NCBI GenBank assembly: GCA_022842245.1
Contig: JALHPZ010000017.1
Location: 60,744 to 124,743, forward strand
Source: Gemmataceae bacterium
GTDB taxonomy: Bacteria > Planctomycetota > Planctomycetia > Gemmatales > Gemmataceae
Length of the DNA stretch: 64,000 bases
Direction of reading: 5' to 3'
The number at the start of each line of letters is the position of its first letter. Within the stretch, counting starts at the first letter, position 1. A model generated the notes under the pieces. The model searched no databases. It was not told the DNA's origin and saw only the letters and a program-made list of their open reading frames with translations. This document shows, in pieces, positions 17,514 through 26,438 of the stretch. The position numbers and the translations under genes were made by a program.

Positions 17514-19773
17514 AACGGACGACGGTGACGGCCACCCATTTCGAGGTCGGCGTGCCGCTCGTCTCGGCCACGCTGTCGATCGGCACGAGCACGTTCGTTT
17601 CGGGGAAGTACGTGGCGCAGCAGCCGCGCGGGATGTCATACGGCACGACGCGGAACCGGTTCGCCCGCCGTTCGACGCCGTTGTAACGGTTCACCAGATC
17701 GACCACGTCGCCAGCCGCAAGATTCCGTTCCTGGATGTCCTCGGCGTTCATCAGCACGACGCGGCGCTCGCCGTGGATGCCGCGGTAGCGGTCTTCGAGG
17801 CCGTAGACCGTCGTGTTGAACTGGTCGTGCGTGCGGATGGTCATCATGACGAGTTCGCCCGGTCCGACGCGCAGTTCGACGAGGGGCGAGGCGGTGAAAT
17901 GCCCCTTGCCGCTGGCGGTGGCGAAGCCGCCCTCGCGCGGTTTGTTCGGCAGGTAGAAGCCGCCCGGCTTGCGGACCTTCGCGTTGTAGTCGTCGAAGCC
18001 CGGCACCACGCGCGCGATCTTGTTGCGGATGCGATCGTAGTCGTCGGCCAATTCGCCGAACCATTGCGTGCCGAGCGTCGCGTCGGCGAGCCGGGCCACG
18101 ATGCGCGGCTCGCTGAGCAGGTGCGGCGAGCGGGGCGCGAGCCGGCCGCGGCTGGCCTGCACCACCCCCATCGAGTTCTCCGTCGAAACGAACTGCTCGA
18201 CGCCGTTCTGCACGTCCCGCTCCGTGCGGCCGAGGCAGGGCAGGATCAACGCCGTGCGCCCCGTCACGAGATGGGAGCGGTTCAGCTTGATCGAGACGTG
18301 CGCGGTCAGTCGCGTGTTCTTCAAGGCCTGCGCCGTGTAGGCAGTGTCGGGCGTCGCGCTGAGGAAGTTGCCGCCGAGGGCGAAGAAGACTTTGGCGCGC
18401 CCGTCGTGCATCGCCTGGATCGCGCCGACGGTGTCGTAGCCAGGATCCTTCGGCACCGCGAAGCCGAACTCCTCGCCGAGCTTTGCACCCCACGCCGGGA
18501 CATGCTCCCAGATACCCATGGTGCGATCGCCCTGCACGTTGCTGTGCCCGCGCACAGGGCAGAGGCCGGCGCCCGGCTTGCCGATGCTGCCGCGCAGTAG
18601 AATCAGGTTCACGAGGTCCTGGATCGTCGCGACGGCATGCTTGTGCTGCGTCAGCCCCATCGCCCAACAGGCGATGATCCGGTCGGCCTCGCCGATCAGC
18701 TTCGCGGTCGCTTCGATCGCTTCGCGCGCGAGGCCCGACTGCGCGACGATGGCGTCCCACGGCACCGCGTCCAGCGACGCCTTCAGTTCGTCGAAGCCGA
18801 TGGTCGAGTCGCGCACGAACCCCGCGTCCACTTTCCCCCACGAGATCAGGCACTTCAACCAGCCCTTGAGCAGCGCCTGGTCGCCGCCGATCTTCACTTG
18901 CAGGTAATGGTCCGCGAGCTCCGTCCGCAGCACGCCGACGATGCCGCGAATCTCCTGCGGGTTGTGGAACGCGAGCAGCCCGGCCTCCTTGAGCGGGTTG
19001 ACGGCGACGATCGTCGCACCGGCGCGCTTCGCCTTCTGGAGCGCCGTCAGCATGCGCGGATGGTTCGTGCCCGGATTCTGGCCGAGGATCAGGATCACCT
19101 GCGCCTTCTCGAAGTCGTCGAGCGTGACGGTCCCCTTGCCGATGCCGATGGTCGGCGCGAGAGCCGAACCACTCGACTCGTGGCACATGTTCGAGCAGTC
19201 GGGGAAGTTGTTCGTGCCGAACATGCGAACGAAGAGCTGGTAGAGGAACGCGGCCTCGTTCGAGGTGCGGCCGGAGGTGTAGAAGATCGCCTCGTTCGGG
19301 CTGGTGAGGGCTTTGTGTTCGTTGGCGATGAGCGCGAAGCAATCATCCCAGCCGATCGGTTCGTAGTACCGCGAACCGGGGCGCAGGACCATCGGTTCGG
19401 CGAGGCGGCCGAAACGGCCATGCTCGTAGTCGGAGAGCTTCCCCAATTCGTCGATGGAATGCTCGCGGAAGAATTCGGCGCCGATCGTCTTCGCGTCGGC
19501 CTCGTAGGCGATCGCCTTGGCGCCGTTCTCGCAGAACTCGGCCATCGCGCGGTGGTCGTCCGGGTCGGGCCAGGCACAGCTCGGGCAGTCGACGCCATCC
19601 TTCTGATTCAGCATTAACAGCGCCTTCGTGCCGCGCACGACGCCGGCGGTACCCCAGACGTGCTTCATCGACGACACGACCGCCGGCAGCCCCGCCGCGA
19701 CGGTCTTCGGCTCCGTGATTTCGAGACCGGTGAAGGCATCGGGGCACGCGGCTTCGGGGATGGGATCGGGCAT
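17500..19773 (-). CDS. YdeP-type molybdopterin oxidoreductase (formate dehydrogenase alpha-like)
   Basis: A 757-residue member of the FdhF/YdeP group that binds bis-MGD molybdenum cofactor. In E. coli, YdeP is tied to acid resistance; its substrate is unknown. Signatures are GVDCPSCAWPDPDDHR near the N terminus, IFYTSGRTSNEAAFLYQLF, NNFPDCSNMCHESSG, ILGQNPGTNHPRML, CPVRGHSNVQGDRTMG, FFALGGNFLSATPDT and the C-terminal MTIRTHDQFNTTVYG. ATG 19773 (MPDPIPEAACPDAF) was chosen because longer frames run antisense into the Uma2 gene. It ends 14 bases inside the end of the convergent rhodanese gene. No fdhD or separate electron-transfer subunit is adjacent. Confidence 0.9.
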   Translation of the reverse strand: MPDPIPEAACPDAFTGLEITEPKTVAAGLPAVVSSMKHVWGTAGVVRGTKALLMLNQKDGVDCPSCAWPDPDDHRAMAEFCENGAKAIAYEADAKTIGAEFFREHSIDELGKLSDYEHGRFGRLAEPMVLRPGSRYYEPIGWDDCFALIANEHKALTSPNEAIFYTSGRTSNEAAFLYQLFVRMFGTNNFPDCSNMCHESSGSALAPTIGIGKGTVTLDDFEKAQVILILGQNPGTNHPRMLTALQKAKRAGATIVAVNPLKEAGLLAFHNPQEIRGIVGVLRTELADHYLQVKIGGDQALLKGWLKCLISWGKVDAGFVRDSTIGFDELKASLDAVPWDAIVAQSGLAREAIEATAKLIGEADRIIACWAMGLTQHKHAVATIQDLVNLILLRGSIGKPGAGLCPVRGHSNVQGDRTMGIWEHVPAWGAKLGEEFGFAVPKDPGYDTVGAIQAMHDGRAKVFFALGGNFLSATPDTAYTAQALKNTRLTAHVSIKLNRSHLVTGRTALILPCLGRTERDVQNGVEQFVSTENSMGVVQASRGRLAPRSPHLLSEPRIVARLADATLGTQWFGELADDYDRIRNKIARVVPGFDDYNAKVRKPGGFYLPNKPREGGFATASGKGHFTASPLVELRVGPGELVMMTIRTHDQFNTTVYGLEDRYRGIHGERRVVLMNAEDIQERNLAAGDVVDLVNRYNGVERRANRFRVVPYDIPRGCCATYFPETNVLVPIDSVAETSGTPTSKWVAVTVVRSTPG

Positions 19774-19869
19774 GGCGGACCGGACCTCAATGCGATCGGT
19801 CAATCGCGAATCCCGTCGCGAGATCGACAGGGACTCGGTTATAATGACGGGACAGGAGGAGGCGACGGC

Positions 19870-20448
19870 ATGACCACGACCACGGCGAAAAAACGACGAT
19901 CGTACACGGTCGAAGATTTTCTCTCGCTGCCTCGCCACGGGCAAGGATATGAACTCGTGGATGGTCGATTGGAGCCGAATCGCATGGGCGCGTATTCCTG
20001 CCGGATCGGGAACCTCATCGCGACAGCCCTCCAATCCTACTGCGCTCGCGTTCCGGGTTGGGTGTTCGGCCAGGATTCGGGTTACCGCTGTTTTCCGGAC
20101 GCGCCGCAGCGTATTCGCAAGCCGGACGCGTCCTTCATCGCGTTCGATCGCTATTCGTTCGAACAGTGTCAATCGGAGCCTTTCATCACCGTCGTACCGG
20201 ATCTTGTTGCGGAAGTGATTTCGCCGCGGGATATCGCATTGAAAGTTGAACGGAAGATCGGCCAGTGGCTCGCGGTCGGCGTCAAGGTGGTTTGGGTCGT
20301 CTATCCCAACGAACGAATCGTCCGGGAACACCGGCTCGACGGTACGGTCCGACAATATCGCGAACGGGACGAACTCGCGGAGTCCGGGATCCTACCCGGA
20401 TTCTCGTTACCAATCGCTGAACTGTTCCAACCGCCGAAGCCGAACTGA
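19870..20448 (+). CDS. Uma2-family (DUF820) nuclease-fold protein
   Basis: A 192-residue protein of the Uma2/DUF820 group, a PD-(D/E)XK nuclease-like fold that is much expanded in planctomycetes and cyanobacteria; function is unproven. The family pattern is visible: YTVEDFLSLP, GYELVDGRLE, the acidic RKPDASFI, VPDLVAEVISPRD and the metal/lysine motif KVERKIGQWLAVGVKVVWVV. It is divergent from the YdeP-type gene with 96 bases between starts. Start ATG 19870 follows a GGAGGCGACGGC ribosome site. Confidence 0.85.
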   Translation: MTTTTAKKRRSYTVEDFLSLPRHGQGYELVDGRLEPNRMGAYSCRIGNLIATALQSYCARVPGWVFGQDSGYRCFPDAPQRIRKPDASFIAFDRYSFEQCQSEPFITVVPDLVAEVISPRDIALKVERKIGQWLAVGVKVVWVVYPNERIVREHRLDGTVRQYRERDELAESGILPGFSLPIAELFQPPKPN

Positions 20449-20450
20449 CG

Positions 20451-21800
20451 TCACCTCAGCAGTTTCACCGCCACCACGGTCAGCGCGAAGACGAGGACGA
20501 AGATCGCGGCGATCATGCCGATGAGCACTTTCGGGTTCTGCAGCGGCGGCTTCGGCGCGACGACGAGCGGCAGGCGCGTCGCCTCGTGAGTCGGGCCGCC
20601 CGAGATCGTCGTCGCCTCGCGCGCCGGAGTGCCGGGAAGCGTCGCGCCCCCCATGCGTGATCGGGCGTTCGGGTCGCTTTCTTCGAGGTGGTCGAAAGCG
20701 CTCTCTTCCTGCGGGGCGACCTGGATCGGCGCGACGACGGCCGTGCCGGAGGTGGTGTACGCCACCGGCGCCGTCGAGCGCATCACTTCGCCCTTGGGGA
20801 GGTTGAAATTCGATTGCCCCGCCTGGCGCTTGTCGGCGATCTTCGCCATCTCCATGGCGATGTCTTCCGCCTTCTGGGGGCGATTGTCGGGGTTCTTCTC
20901 CAACATCTTGTGGATCAGTTGCGCCAGTTGTTCGGGCACCTTCGGGTTGATCTGGAGGATCGGCGTCGGATCCTTGCCGCCGAGCGCCATCAGCAGGTCC
21001 ATGAGGTTGTCGCCCTGGAAGGGCAGTTGCCCCGTGACCATGCGGTACATGACCGCGCCCATGCTGAAGATGTCGGTGCGGTGGTCGATCTTGCCGCCGC
21101 GCGCCTGCTCCGGGGACATGTACGCGGGGGAGCCGATGATCGCGCCGCTGGTGGTAAGCTTGGCCTCGTCGAGGGGGTTGAGCCATTTCACGAGGCCGAA
21201 GTCGAGCACCTTGGCCTTGCCGAGCGGCGCTTCGAGCCAGATGTTGCTGGGCTTGATGTCGCGGTGGGCGACGCCCATCTTGTGGGCAACGCCGAGGGCG
21301 GAGAGGATCTCCTTGCCGACGCGCAGCGCCTGCGAGATGCCGGTAACCGGGTTCTTCTTGAGGAAGTCGTCGAGCGAGGCGCCGACAAGGTACTCCATCG
21401 CGATGTACGGGATGTTGTTCCACTCGTCGCAGTCGTAGATGACGACGATGTTGTCGTGCTTGATCTGCGCGGCGGCGAGTGCCTCGCGGTTGAAGCGTTC
21501 CTTGGCGGAGGCGTTCTCCGCGAACTTGGGCAGCATCACCTTGATGGCGGTGCGCCGCTTGAGTCGTTCATCGTAGCCGAGGTAGATGCCGCCCATGCCG
21601 CCGCGGCCGAGTTCCTTCAGAATGCGGTACTTGCCGAGTGTGCCAAGCTCCCCGGTCTTCTTGGGGGGACCAAAAGCAGGCATCTCCATTGCCGGATCGG
21701 GCTTTCGGGGTTGGTCCTTCGTTTCGTCGGTGTTCATCGACGGACCCTGAGGCATGGTTTCGTCCGGAACCGCGGCCGACGGAGCGCTGCGTGTGGACAT
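20451..21800 (-). CDS. Serine/threonine protein kinase with C-terminal membrane anchor
   Basis: A second Hanks-type kinase, 449 residues. After a 55-residue Pro-rich lead, the kinase domain runs from about 57 to 325: glycine loop GRGGMGGIY, lysine in TAIKVML, catalytic loop HRDIKPSN, DFG as LDFGLVK, and MSPEQARGG. A charged linker with alternating Pro, Glu and Ser leads to one transmembrane helix right at the C terminus (VLIGMIAAIFVLVFALTVVAVKL), so there is almost no outer domain. This is a tail-anchored layout, unlike the kinase at 3574. Its end is 3 bases from the end of the convergent Uma2 gene. Confidence 0.92.
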   Translation of the reverse strand: MSTRSAPSAAVPDETMPQGPSMNTDETKDQPRKPDPAMEMPAFGPPKKTGELGTLGKYRILKELGRGGMGGIYLGYDERLKRRTAIKVMLPKFAENASAKERFNREALAAAQIKHDNIVVIYDCDEWNNIPYIAMEYLVGASLDDFLKKNPVTGISQALRVGKEILSALGVAHKMGVAHRDIKPSNIWLEAPLGKAKVLDFGLVKWLNPLDEAKLTTSGAIIGSPAYMSPEQARGGKIDHRTDIFSMGAVMYRMVTGQLPFQGDNLMDLLMALGGKDPTPILQINPKVPEQLAQLIHKMLEKNPDNRPQKAEDIAMEMAKIADKRQAGQSNFNLPKGEVMRSTAPVAYTTSGTAVVAPIQVAPQEESAFDHLEESDPNARSRMGGATLPGTPAREATTISGGPTHEATRLPLVVAPKPPLQNPKVLIGMIAAIFVLVFALTVVAVKLLR

Positions 21801-22004
21801 GATAGAACGGCGGGTTCGGGTGGGCTATTGCTAGTATAACTAAAAGAATGATACCCACGCAAGAACCGGCCTGTCCAGACCTTCCGGCGCTTTCGCTACA
21901 AATTACCACACGGGTGTCGCGGAAATCGCCATAATTGTTCTTTTCCGTCTCGAATCGATCCCGACGAGTCGCCGCACACCCGTTCCCATTCGGAGATTCG
22001 GAAC

Positions 22005-24146
22005 ATGCCGAACCGCCTTCGTTCCCTTGCCGCCGCCGTCCTCGCCGGCGGGGCGCTCGTCGCCGTTGCCCAGGAGCCGCGCGTGAAGTACCCGGAGACC
22101 AAGAAGGTCGAACAGGTTGACGACTACCACGGGACAAAAGTTCCCGATCCGTATCGCTGGCTCGAAGACGACGTGCGCGTCTCGAAGGAAGTCGCCGAGT
22201 GGGTCGAAGCCCAGAACAAGATCACGAACGCCTACCTCGAAGCCATTCCCGAACGGAACTTCATCAAGAAGCGGATCACCGACCTCTTCAACTTCGAGAA
22301 ATACTCCGCTCCCTCGAAGGAAGGCGGCAAGTACTTCTTCAGCAAGAACGACGGGTTGCAGAACCAGAGCGTCCTCTACGTCCAGGATTCCCTCGACGCC
22401 GAGCCGCGCGTGCTTCTCGATCCGAACAAACTAAGCAAGGACGGCACCGTCGCGCTCGCCGGGTTCTCCGTCAGCCACGACGCGAAGCTCGCCGCGTACG
22501 GCCTCGCGGACGCCGGCTCCGACTGGGTCACGTGGAAGTTCCTCGACATCGCCACCGGCCAAACGCTGCCGGATGAACTCAAATGGACGAAGTTCTCCGG
22601 TGCGTCCTGGTCGAAGGACGGCAAGGGAATCTACTACAGCCGATTCCCGGAGCCCGCGAAGGGGGCCGCGTTCCAGAGCCTCAACGAAAACCAGAAGCTC
22701 TACTTCCACGTCCTCGGCACGCCCCAGGCCGATGACAAGCTCGTCTACGAGCGCCCCGAGAATTCCCGCTGGACCATCACCGGCGGCGTCACCGACGACG
22801 GCAAATATCTCATCGTCTCCGTCGGCGACGGCACCACCAGCCGCAAGGTCCGCATCGCCTACCGCGATCTGGCCGAACCCCACGGCAAGATCGAAGAGTT
22901 GATCGACAACCACAAGAACAAATGGTTCTTCATCGACAATGTCGGTTCGAAATTCTATTTCCAGACCGACTTCAACGCGCCGAAGTATCAGATCGTCGCC
23001 ATCGACCTCGCGAACCCGAAGGATCCGAAGACGATCATCCCCGAAGCGGAAGACGTTATTCAAAGTGTGGGTCTGGTCGGCGACCGGCTGATCGTCAGCT
23101 ACCTGAAGGATGCCAAGACCGTCGTGAAGATCCACGATCTCGCGGGCAAGTTCGTCCGCGACCTGCCTCTTCCCGGCATCGGTTCCGCCGGCGGCTTCGG
23201 CGGCAAGCGAACCGAAACCGAGACCTTCTACACCTTCACGAGCTTCACCACGCCGCCAAGCATCTACCGCTACGACCTGACTACCGGTGAGAGCAAACTC
23301 TACCGATCCTCCAAGGTGAAATTCGACCCCGCCGACTACGTTGTCGAACAGGTCTTCTACCCGAGCAAGGACGGCACGAAGGTGCCGATGTTTCTTTCCC
23401 ACAAGAAGGGGTTGAAGAAGGACGGCTCGAACCCGGTACTGCTCTACGGCTACGGCGGGTTCAACATCTCCATGACGCCGGCGTTCTCGACCAGCCGCCT
23501 CCAATGGATGGAGATGGGCGGCATCCTCGCCGTGGCGAACCTCCGCGGCGGCGGCGAGTACGGCGACAAGTGGCACCGCGCCGGCACCAAGCTCCAGAAG
23601 CAGAACGTCTTCGACGACTTCATCGGCGCCGCCGAGTATCTCGTCAAGGAGAAGTACACGTCGCCGAAGAAGATCGGCATCCAGGGCGGCAGCAACGGCG
23701 GCCTGCTCGTCGGCGCGTGCCTCGTTCAACGGCCCGATCTCTTCGGTGCCTGCCTCCCCGCCGTCGGCGTCATGGACATGCTCCGCTTCCAGAAGTTCAC
23801 CGCCGGCCGCTTCTGGACCGACGACTACGGCAGCAGCGACAACCCGGAAGAGTTCAAGGCCCTGTACGCCTACAGCCCGTACCACAACCTGAAGCCGGGC
23901 GTGAAGTATCCGCCGACCTTGGTGACGACGGCCGACACCGACGACCGCGTGGTGCCGGGGCACAGTTTCAAGTTCACGGCGATGATCCAGTACTGTCAGG
24001 CGGGCGAGGCGCCGGTGCTGGCGCGGATCGAGACGAAGGCCGGGCACGGTGCCGGCAAGCCGACGGCGAAGATCATCGAGGAAACCGCCGACCAGTGGGC
24101 GTTCCTGGTGAAGAACCTGGGCGTGAAGGTGGTGGAGGTGAAATAA
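22005..24146 (+). CDS. Prolyl oligopeptidase family (S9A) serine peptidase, exported
   Basis: A 713-residue S9A peptidase that would cut short peptides after proline. A signal peptide (LRSLAAAVLAGGALVAVAQ) leads to YPETKKVEQVDDYHGTKVPDPYRWLED, the usual start of the mature family. A beta-propeller covers roughly residues 80-430. The C-terminal alpha/beta hydrolase domain has GGSNGG with nucleophile S563, the aspartate of DTDDRVVPGHSFKF, and the histidine H681 in AGHGAGK. All three catalytic residues are intact. The start is ATG 22005 with GGAG about 9 bases upstream. Confidence 0.95.
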   Translation: MPNRLRSLAAAVLAGGALVAVAQEPRVKYPETKKVEQVDDYHGTKVPDPYRWLEDDVRVSKEVAEWVEAQNKITNAYLEAIPERNFIKKRITDLFNFEKYSAPSKEGGKYFFSKNDGLQNQSVLYVQDSLDAEPRVLLDPNKLSKDGTVALAGFSVSHDAKLAAYGLADAGSDWVTWKFLDIATGQTLPDELKWTKFSGASWSKDGKGIYYSRFPEPAKGAAFQSLNENQKLYFHVLGTPQADDKLVYERPENSRWTITGGVTDDGKYLIVSVGDGTTSRKVRIAYRDLAEPHGKIEELIDNHKNKWFFIDNVGSKFYFQTDFNAPKYQIVAIDLANPKDPKTIIPEAEDVIQSVGLVGDRLIVSYLKDAKTVVKIHDLAGKFVRDLPLPGIGSAGGFGGKRTETETFYTFTSFTTPPSIYRYDLTTGESKLYRSSKVKFDPADYVVEQVFYPSKDGTKVPMFLSHKKGLKKDGSNPVLLYGYGGFNISMTPAFSTSRLQWMEMGGILAVANLRGGGEYGDKWHRAGTKLQKQNVFDDFIGAAEYLVKEKYTSPKKIGIQGGSNGGLLVGACLVQRPDLFGACLPAVGVMDMLRFQKFTAGRFWTDDYGSSDNPEEFKALYAYSPYHNLKPGVKYPPTLVTTADTDDRVVPGHSFKFTAMIQYCQAGEAPVLARIETKAGHGAGKPTAKIIEETADQWAFLVKNLGVKVVEVK

Positions 24147-24153
24147 CGATATC

Positions 24154-24192
24154 GTTTAGCCGCGAGGCGGAGTCCGCAGAGCCGAGCGCGGG
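24154..24192 (+). repeat. 37-bp GCCGCGAGGCGGAGT repeat, copy 1
   Basis: This begins GTTTAGCCGCGAGGCGGAG and ends GCCGAGCGCGGG. It has a copy in inverted orientation at 24911-24947, one at 32911-32947 (inside rarA) and one at 46318-46354. It lies just after the prolyl oligopeptidase stop. Confidence 0.75.
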
Positions 24193-24230
24193 ACGAATAT
24201 GACGCGCTCGGCCGTCGATGGGAGGCGACC

Positions 24231-24905
24231 ATGCCGTTGCACGATTGGACGGATCGGCCCGGCTGGGAAGGGCTGCACATCTACTGGATGACCGAGATCG
24301 CGCGATCGCTGCGATCCCGGCTGCCGCCGGGCTATCGAGCCGTCATCGGTTCGAGCCCACTTGTCGCGATTGGTCCGTTCCCGGTGAAACCGGACGTGGC
24401 CGTGACGAACGGGTCGCATTCCTCCGGCCCCCGGGCGAGTCGGGAGCCGGATTGGGAATCGGCCGTGGCCACGCTCGAAGAGGACGCGATCGTCCTGGTG
24501 GAGAAGGACGGGCGGATGGTTGCCGCGTTGGAATTGGTGTCGCCGCGGAACAAGGATCGTCCGTCGGCGCGCGAACAGTACGCGAATCGGTACGTCGCGT
24601 ACTTACGCGCCGGCGTCCACCTCATGCTCGTGGACGTCCATCGCCGACCGATCGACTTCGGTTTCTCCCAAGCGATCGCGGCCGCGCTGCGATCCGATTC
24701 GCCAAGCCTTCCGGCGCCGTCGGTCGTCAGCTATCGCGTCGGCGCGACCGCCGCGACCGGCGGTCGGATGTTGGGTGTTTGGACGCGAACGATGGAAGTG
24801 GATCGGGAACTTCCGACGGTCCCGCTGGCCTTGAGCGATGAACTCGCCGTCGATGTGGAATTGGAATCGACCTACGTGCGGGCGGCGACGGATGCGTATT
24901 TGTGA
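24231..24905 (+). CDS. DUF4058 family protein
   Basis: A 224-residue member of DUF4058, a family of unknown function found mainly in planctomycetes and cyanobacteria. The typical N terminus PLHDWTDRPGWEGLHIYWM and the nuclease-fold-like core (DAIVLVEKDGRMVAALELVSPRNK) are visible, resembling Uma2 proteins; catalytic activity is not shown. It starts at ATG 24231, preceded by GGGAGGCGACC. It is flanked on both sides by inverted copies of a 37-bp repeat. A second member is at 39616. Confidence 0.85.
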   Translation: MPLHDWTDRPGWEGLHIYWMTEIARSLRSRLPPGYRAVIGSSPLVAIGPFPVKPDVAVTNGSHSSGPRASREPDWESAVATLEEDAIVLVEKDGRMVAALELVSPRNKDRPSAREQYANRYVAYLRAGVHLMLVDVHRRPIDFGFSQAIAAALRSDSPSLPAPSVVSYRVGATAATGGRMLGVWTRTMEVDRELPTVPLALSDELAVDVELESTYVRAATDAYL

Positions 24906-24910
24906 TGGTC

Positions 24911-24947
24911 GCGCTCTTGGCTCCGAAGACTCCGCCTCGCGACTAAC
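24911..24947 (-). repeat. 37-bp repeat, copy 2, inverted relative to copy 1
   Basis: Read on the minus strand it gives GTTAGTCGCGAGGCGGAGT followed by CTTCGGAGCCAAGAGCGC, matching copy 1. It starts 6 bases after the DUF4058 stop, so copies 1 and 2 bracket that gene in opposite orientation. Confidence 0.7.
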
Positions 24948-25134
24948 CGTTCGCGACGCGTTCGCCCGGCGGTTCCGGCGGCGACGGCAACTCGAGGGGC
25001 TTCGACTCCGGCACCGCGTAGGGATCGCCGGGTAGGGCCTTCTTCGTGCGGATGAGCGGATCGTCGGCGTACGGCTTCGGCGTCCAGGCACAGCCGGACA
25101 AAGTCAGGAGCAGGATTAGCCCGATCGCCCGCAT
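24943..25134 (-). CDS. Small lipoprotein
   Basis: A 63-residue protein of unknown role. MRAIGLILLLTLSGCAW is a lipoprotein signal with lipobox LSGC, so the mature chain would be a short Pro-rich peptide (PKPYADDPLIRTKKALPG...) attached to a membrane. It starts at ATG 25134; an upstream ATG at 25158 would put charged residues before the signal. It diverges from the riboswitch and pseudopilin gene. The 3' end overlaps the inverted repeat by a few bases. Confidence 0.6.
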   Translation of the reverse strand: MRAIGLILLLTLSGCAWTPKPYADDPLIRTKKALPGDPYAVPESKPLELPSPPEPPGERVANG

Positions 25135-25226
25135 GGTGTCGTACCGAGGATTCCGCACTTCGTTTCATCGGCCCTTCCGGCCCACGACTTGAATCGAATC
25201 CCGTTCCTCCTATCTCTCTTGCATCC

Positions 25227-25401
25227 CGACAGGTTCGCGCCGAGGCGTTCGCCTCGCGCGATGAAAAGGGAAGCCGGTGAAAATCCGGCGCAGGGCCGCT
25301 GCTGTAATCGGCGAGAGGTCCGGGCACATTGCCACTGCGGAGCGATCCGCGGGAAGGCCGCCCGACCTTGTGAAGCCGTAAGCCAGAAGACCTGCCTGTC
25401 G
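25227..25401 (+). promoter_or_regulatory. Cobalamin riboswitch
   Basis: The conserved core is plain: GGGAAGCCGGTGAAAATCC, the CGCAGGGCCGC block, CTGCTGTAATCGG, GCCACTGC, GGGAAGGCCGCCC, and the B12 box AAGCCGTAAGCCAGAAGACC followed by TGCC. The outer stem P1 pairs CGACAGG (25227-25233) with CCTGTCG (25395-25401). It lies 130 bases upstream of a pseudopilin start on the same strand. A perfect hairpin at 25451-25470 (CCGTCGGTA and its complement) lies between them and may be part of the expression platform; no T-run follows it, so control could be at translation. Confidence 0.9.
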
Positions 25402-25531
25402 TGGCGTCGATCGGAGCCTCGGTCCCAGGCTACCGTGCAGACCGTTCTTTCCGTCGGTATGTACCGACGGACTGCCGCTGCCGGACCGCTTGCGCTCCAT
25501 TTCCTGCCCGTCCCGGCAGAAAGGGTCTCCC

Positions 25532-26341
25532 GTGCGTTTCCACTCTGCGCCCCGGCGCGCCTTCACGCTTATCGAGCTGCTGGTCGTCATCGCGATCATT
25601 GCGGTCCTGATCGGCCTGCTGCTCCCCGCTGTCCAGAAGGTCCGCGAAGCCGCCGCCCGCATCAAGGGGCAGAACAACCTGCGCCAGCTCGCGCTCGCAG
25701 TCATGAACTACGAAGGCGCCTTCGAGAAGCTCCCACCCCACACGGACACCAAGGTAGGCTGGCCGAACGGCCGGTACTGGTTCGGCAGCACCGTCAGCGC
25801 CACGAGTTCGCCCTTCAACGTGATCGCGACCGATCCGCGTACCGGCATCCTCACCAACTACTACGAGAACAACACCAAGGTCACGACCTGCCCGAAGTTT
25901 GAAACGTACCCGATCAACCCGGTCTACAACGGCCTGACCGCCGGTTATGCCTACAACCGGCACGTCGCCGACCGCAAGATTCTCCACTTCGCCACATCCA
26001 GTACGTTCCTGTTCACGGAAACCGTCCTGCTCAAATCGAACGGCACGCTGGAGGAACCGTTCGGCGGCTATTTCGGCTCGCCGCACTTGCCCGTACCGCC
26101 GACGGCGTTCACGGCCCCCGGCCAGACCTTCGCCATCTCGCCCTTCGGGCTGACGGCCACGCACTTCCGCTACGCCGGCAAGCTCGCGAACGTCGCGTTC
26201 GTCGACGGCCACGTCGAGACGCGCTCGCCCGTGGACAAGCCCAGCGTCGCCCCGTTCGACCAGACGACATGGAACACCGCGCGGGACAAGTTCCAGCTCG
26301 GCTTCCTCGCCGATTCGACGGTGCCGTATTCGGGAGATTGA
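25532..26341 (+). CDS. DUF1559 (SBP_bac_10) type II pseudopilin, riboswitch-controlled
   Basis: A 269-residue planctomycete pseudopilin. The class III signal [20 protein letters not shown] is cut after the small residue before FTLIE by a prepilin peptidase and gives a long hydrophobic helix. DUF1559 features follow: [28 protein letters not shown] and the late NVAFVDGHV motif. The start is probably GTG 25532, with AAGGG about 6 bases upstream; a TTG at 25490 is also in frame. It is somewhat shorter than its relative at 47765. What makes it unusual is the cobalamin riboswitch in its leader, which implies expression when B12 is scarce. Confidence 0.88.
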   Translation: MRFHSAPRRAFTLIELLVVIAIIAVLIGLLLPAVQKVREAAARIKGQNNLRQLALAVMNYEGAFEKLPPHTDTKVGWPNGRYWFGSTVSATSSPFNVIATDPRTGILTNYYENNTKVTTCPKFETYPINPVYNGLTAGYAYNRHVADRKILHFATSSTFLFTETVLLKSNGTLEEPFGGYFGSPHLPVPPTAFTAPGQTFAISPFGLTATHFRYAGKLANVAFVDGHVETRSPVDKPSVAPFDQTTWNTARDKFQLGFLADSTVPYSGD

Positions 26342-26438
26342 ACCTGTCGAGAAGTGAACAGGGGACGGGCACCGTCTTTACTGGCCGATAGAGAAACCGG
26401 ACATTGGAGAACGATTCCCGTCCCATGTTCGCTTGAGT

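Noticed and set aside
19774..20355. N-terminal extension of the YdeP-type oxidoreductase to 951 residues
   Set aside because: The extension is antisense to the Uma2 gene and shows no similarity to the family, which begins at ATG 19773.
22431..24047. 538-codon minus-strand frame across the prolyl oligopeptidase gene
   Set aside because: It is a shadow frame with biased, low-complexity composition (many R, V, D, E, A), fully antisense to a gene with an intact catalytic triad. The same applies to 2289-3452 (+), 27758-29335 (-), 36888-38513 (-) and 49814-51388 (-).
25451..25470. Transcription terminator after the riboswitch
   Set aside because: The hairpin is perfect but no T-run follows, so it cannot be called an intrinsic terminator; it is mentioned only as a possible part of the expression platform.
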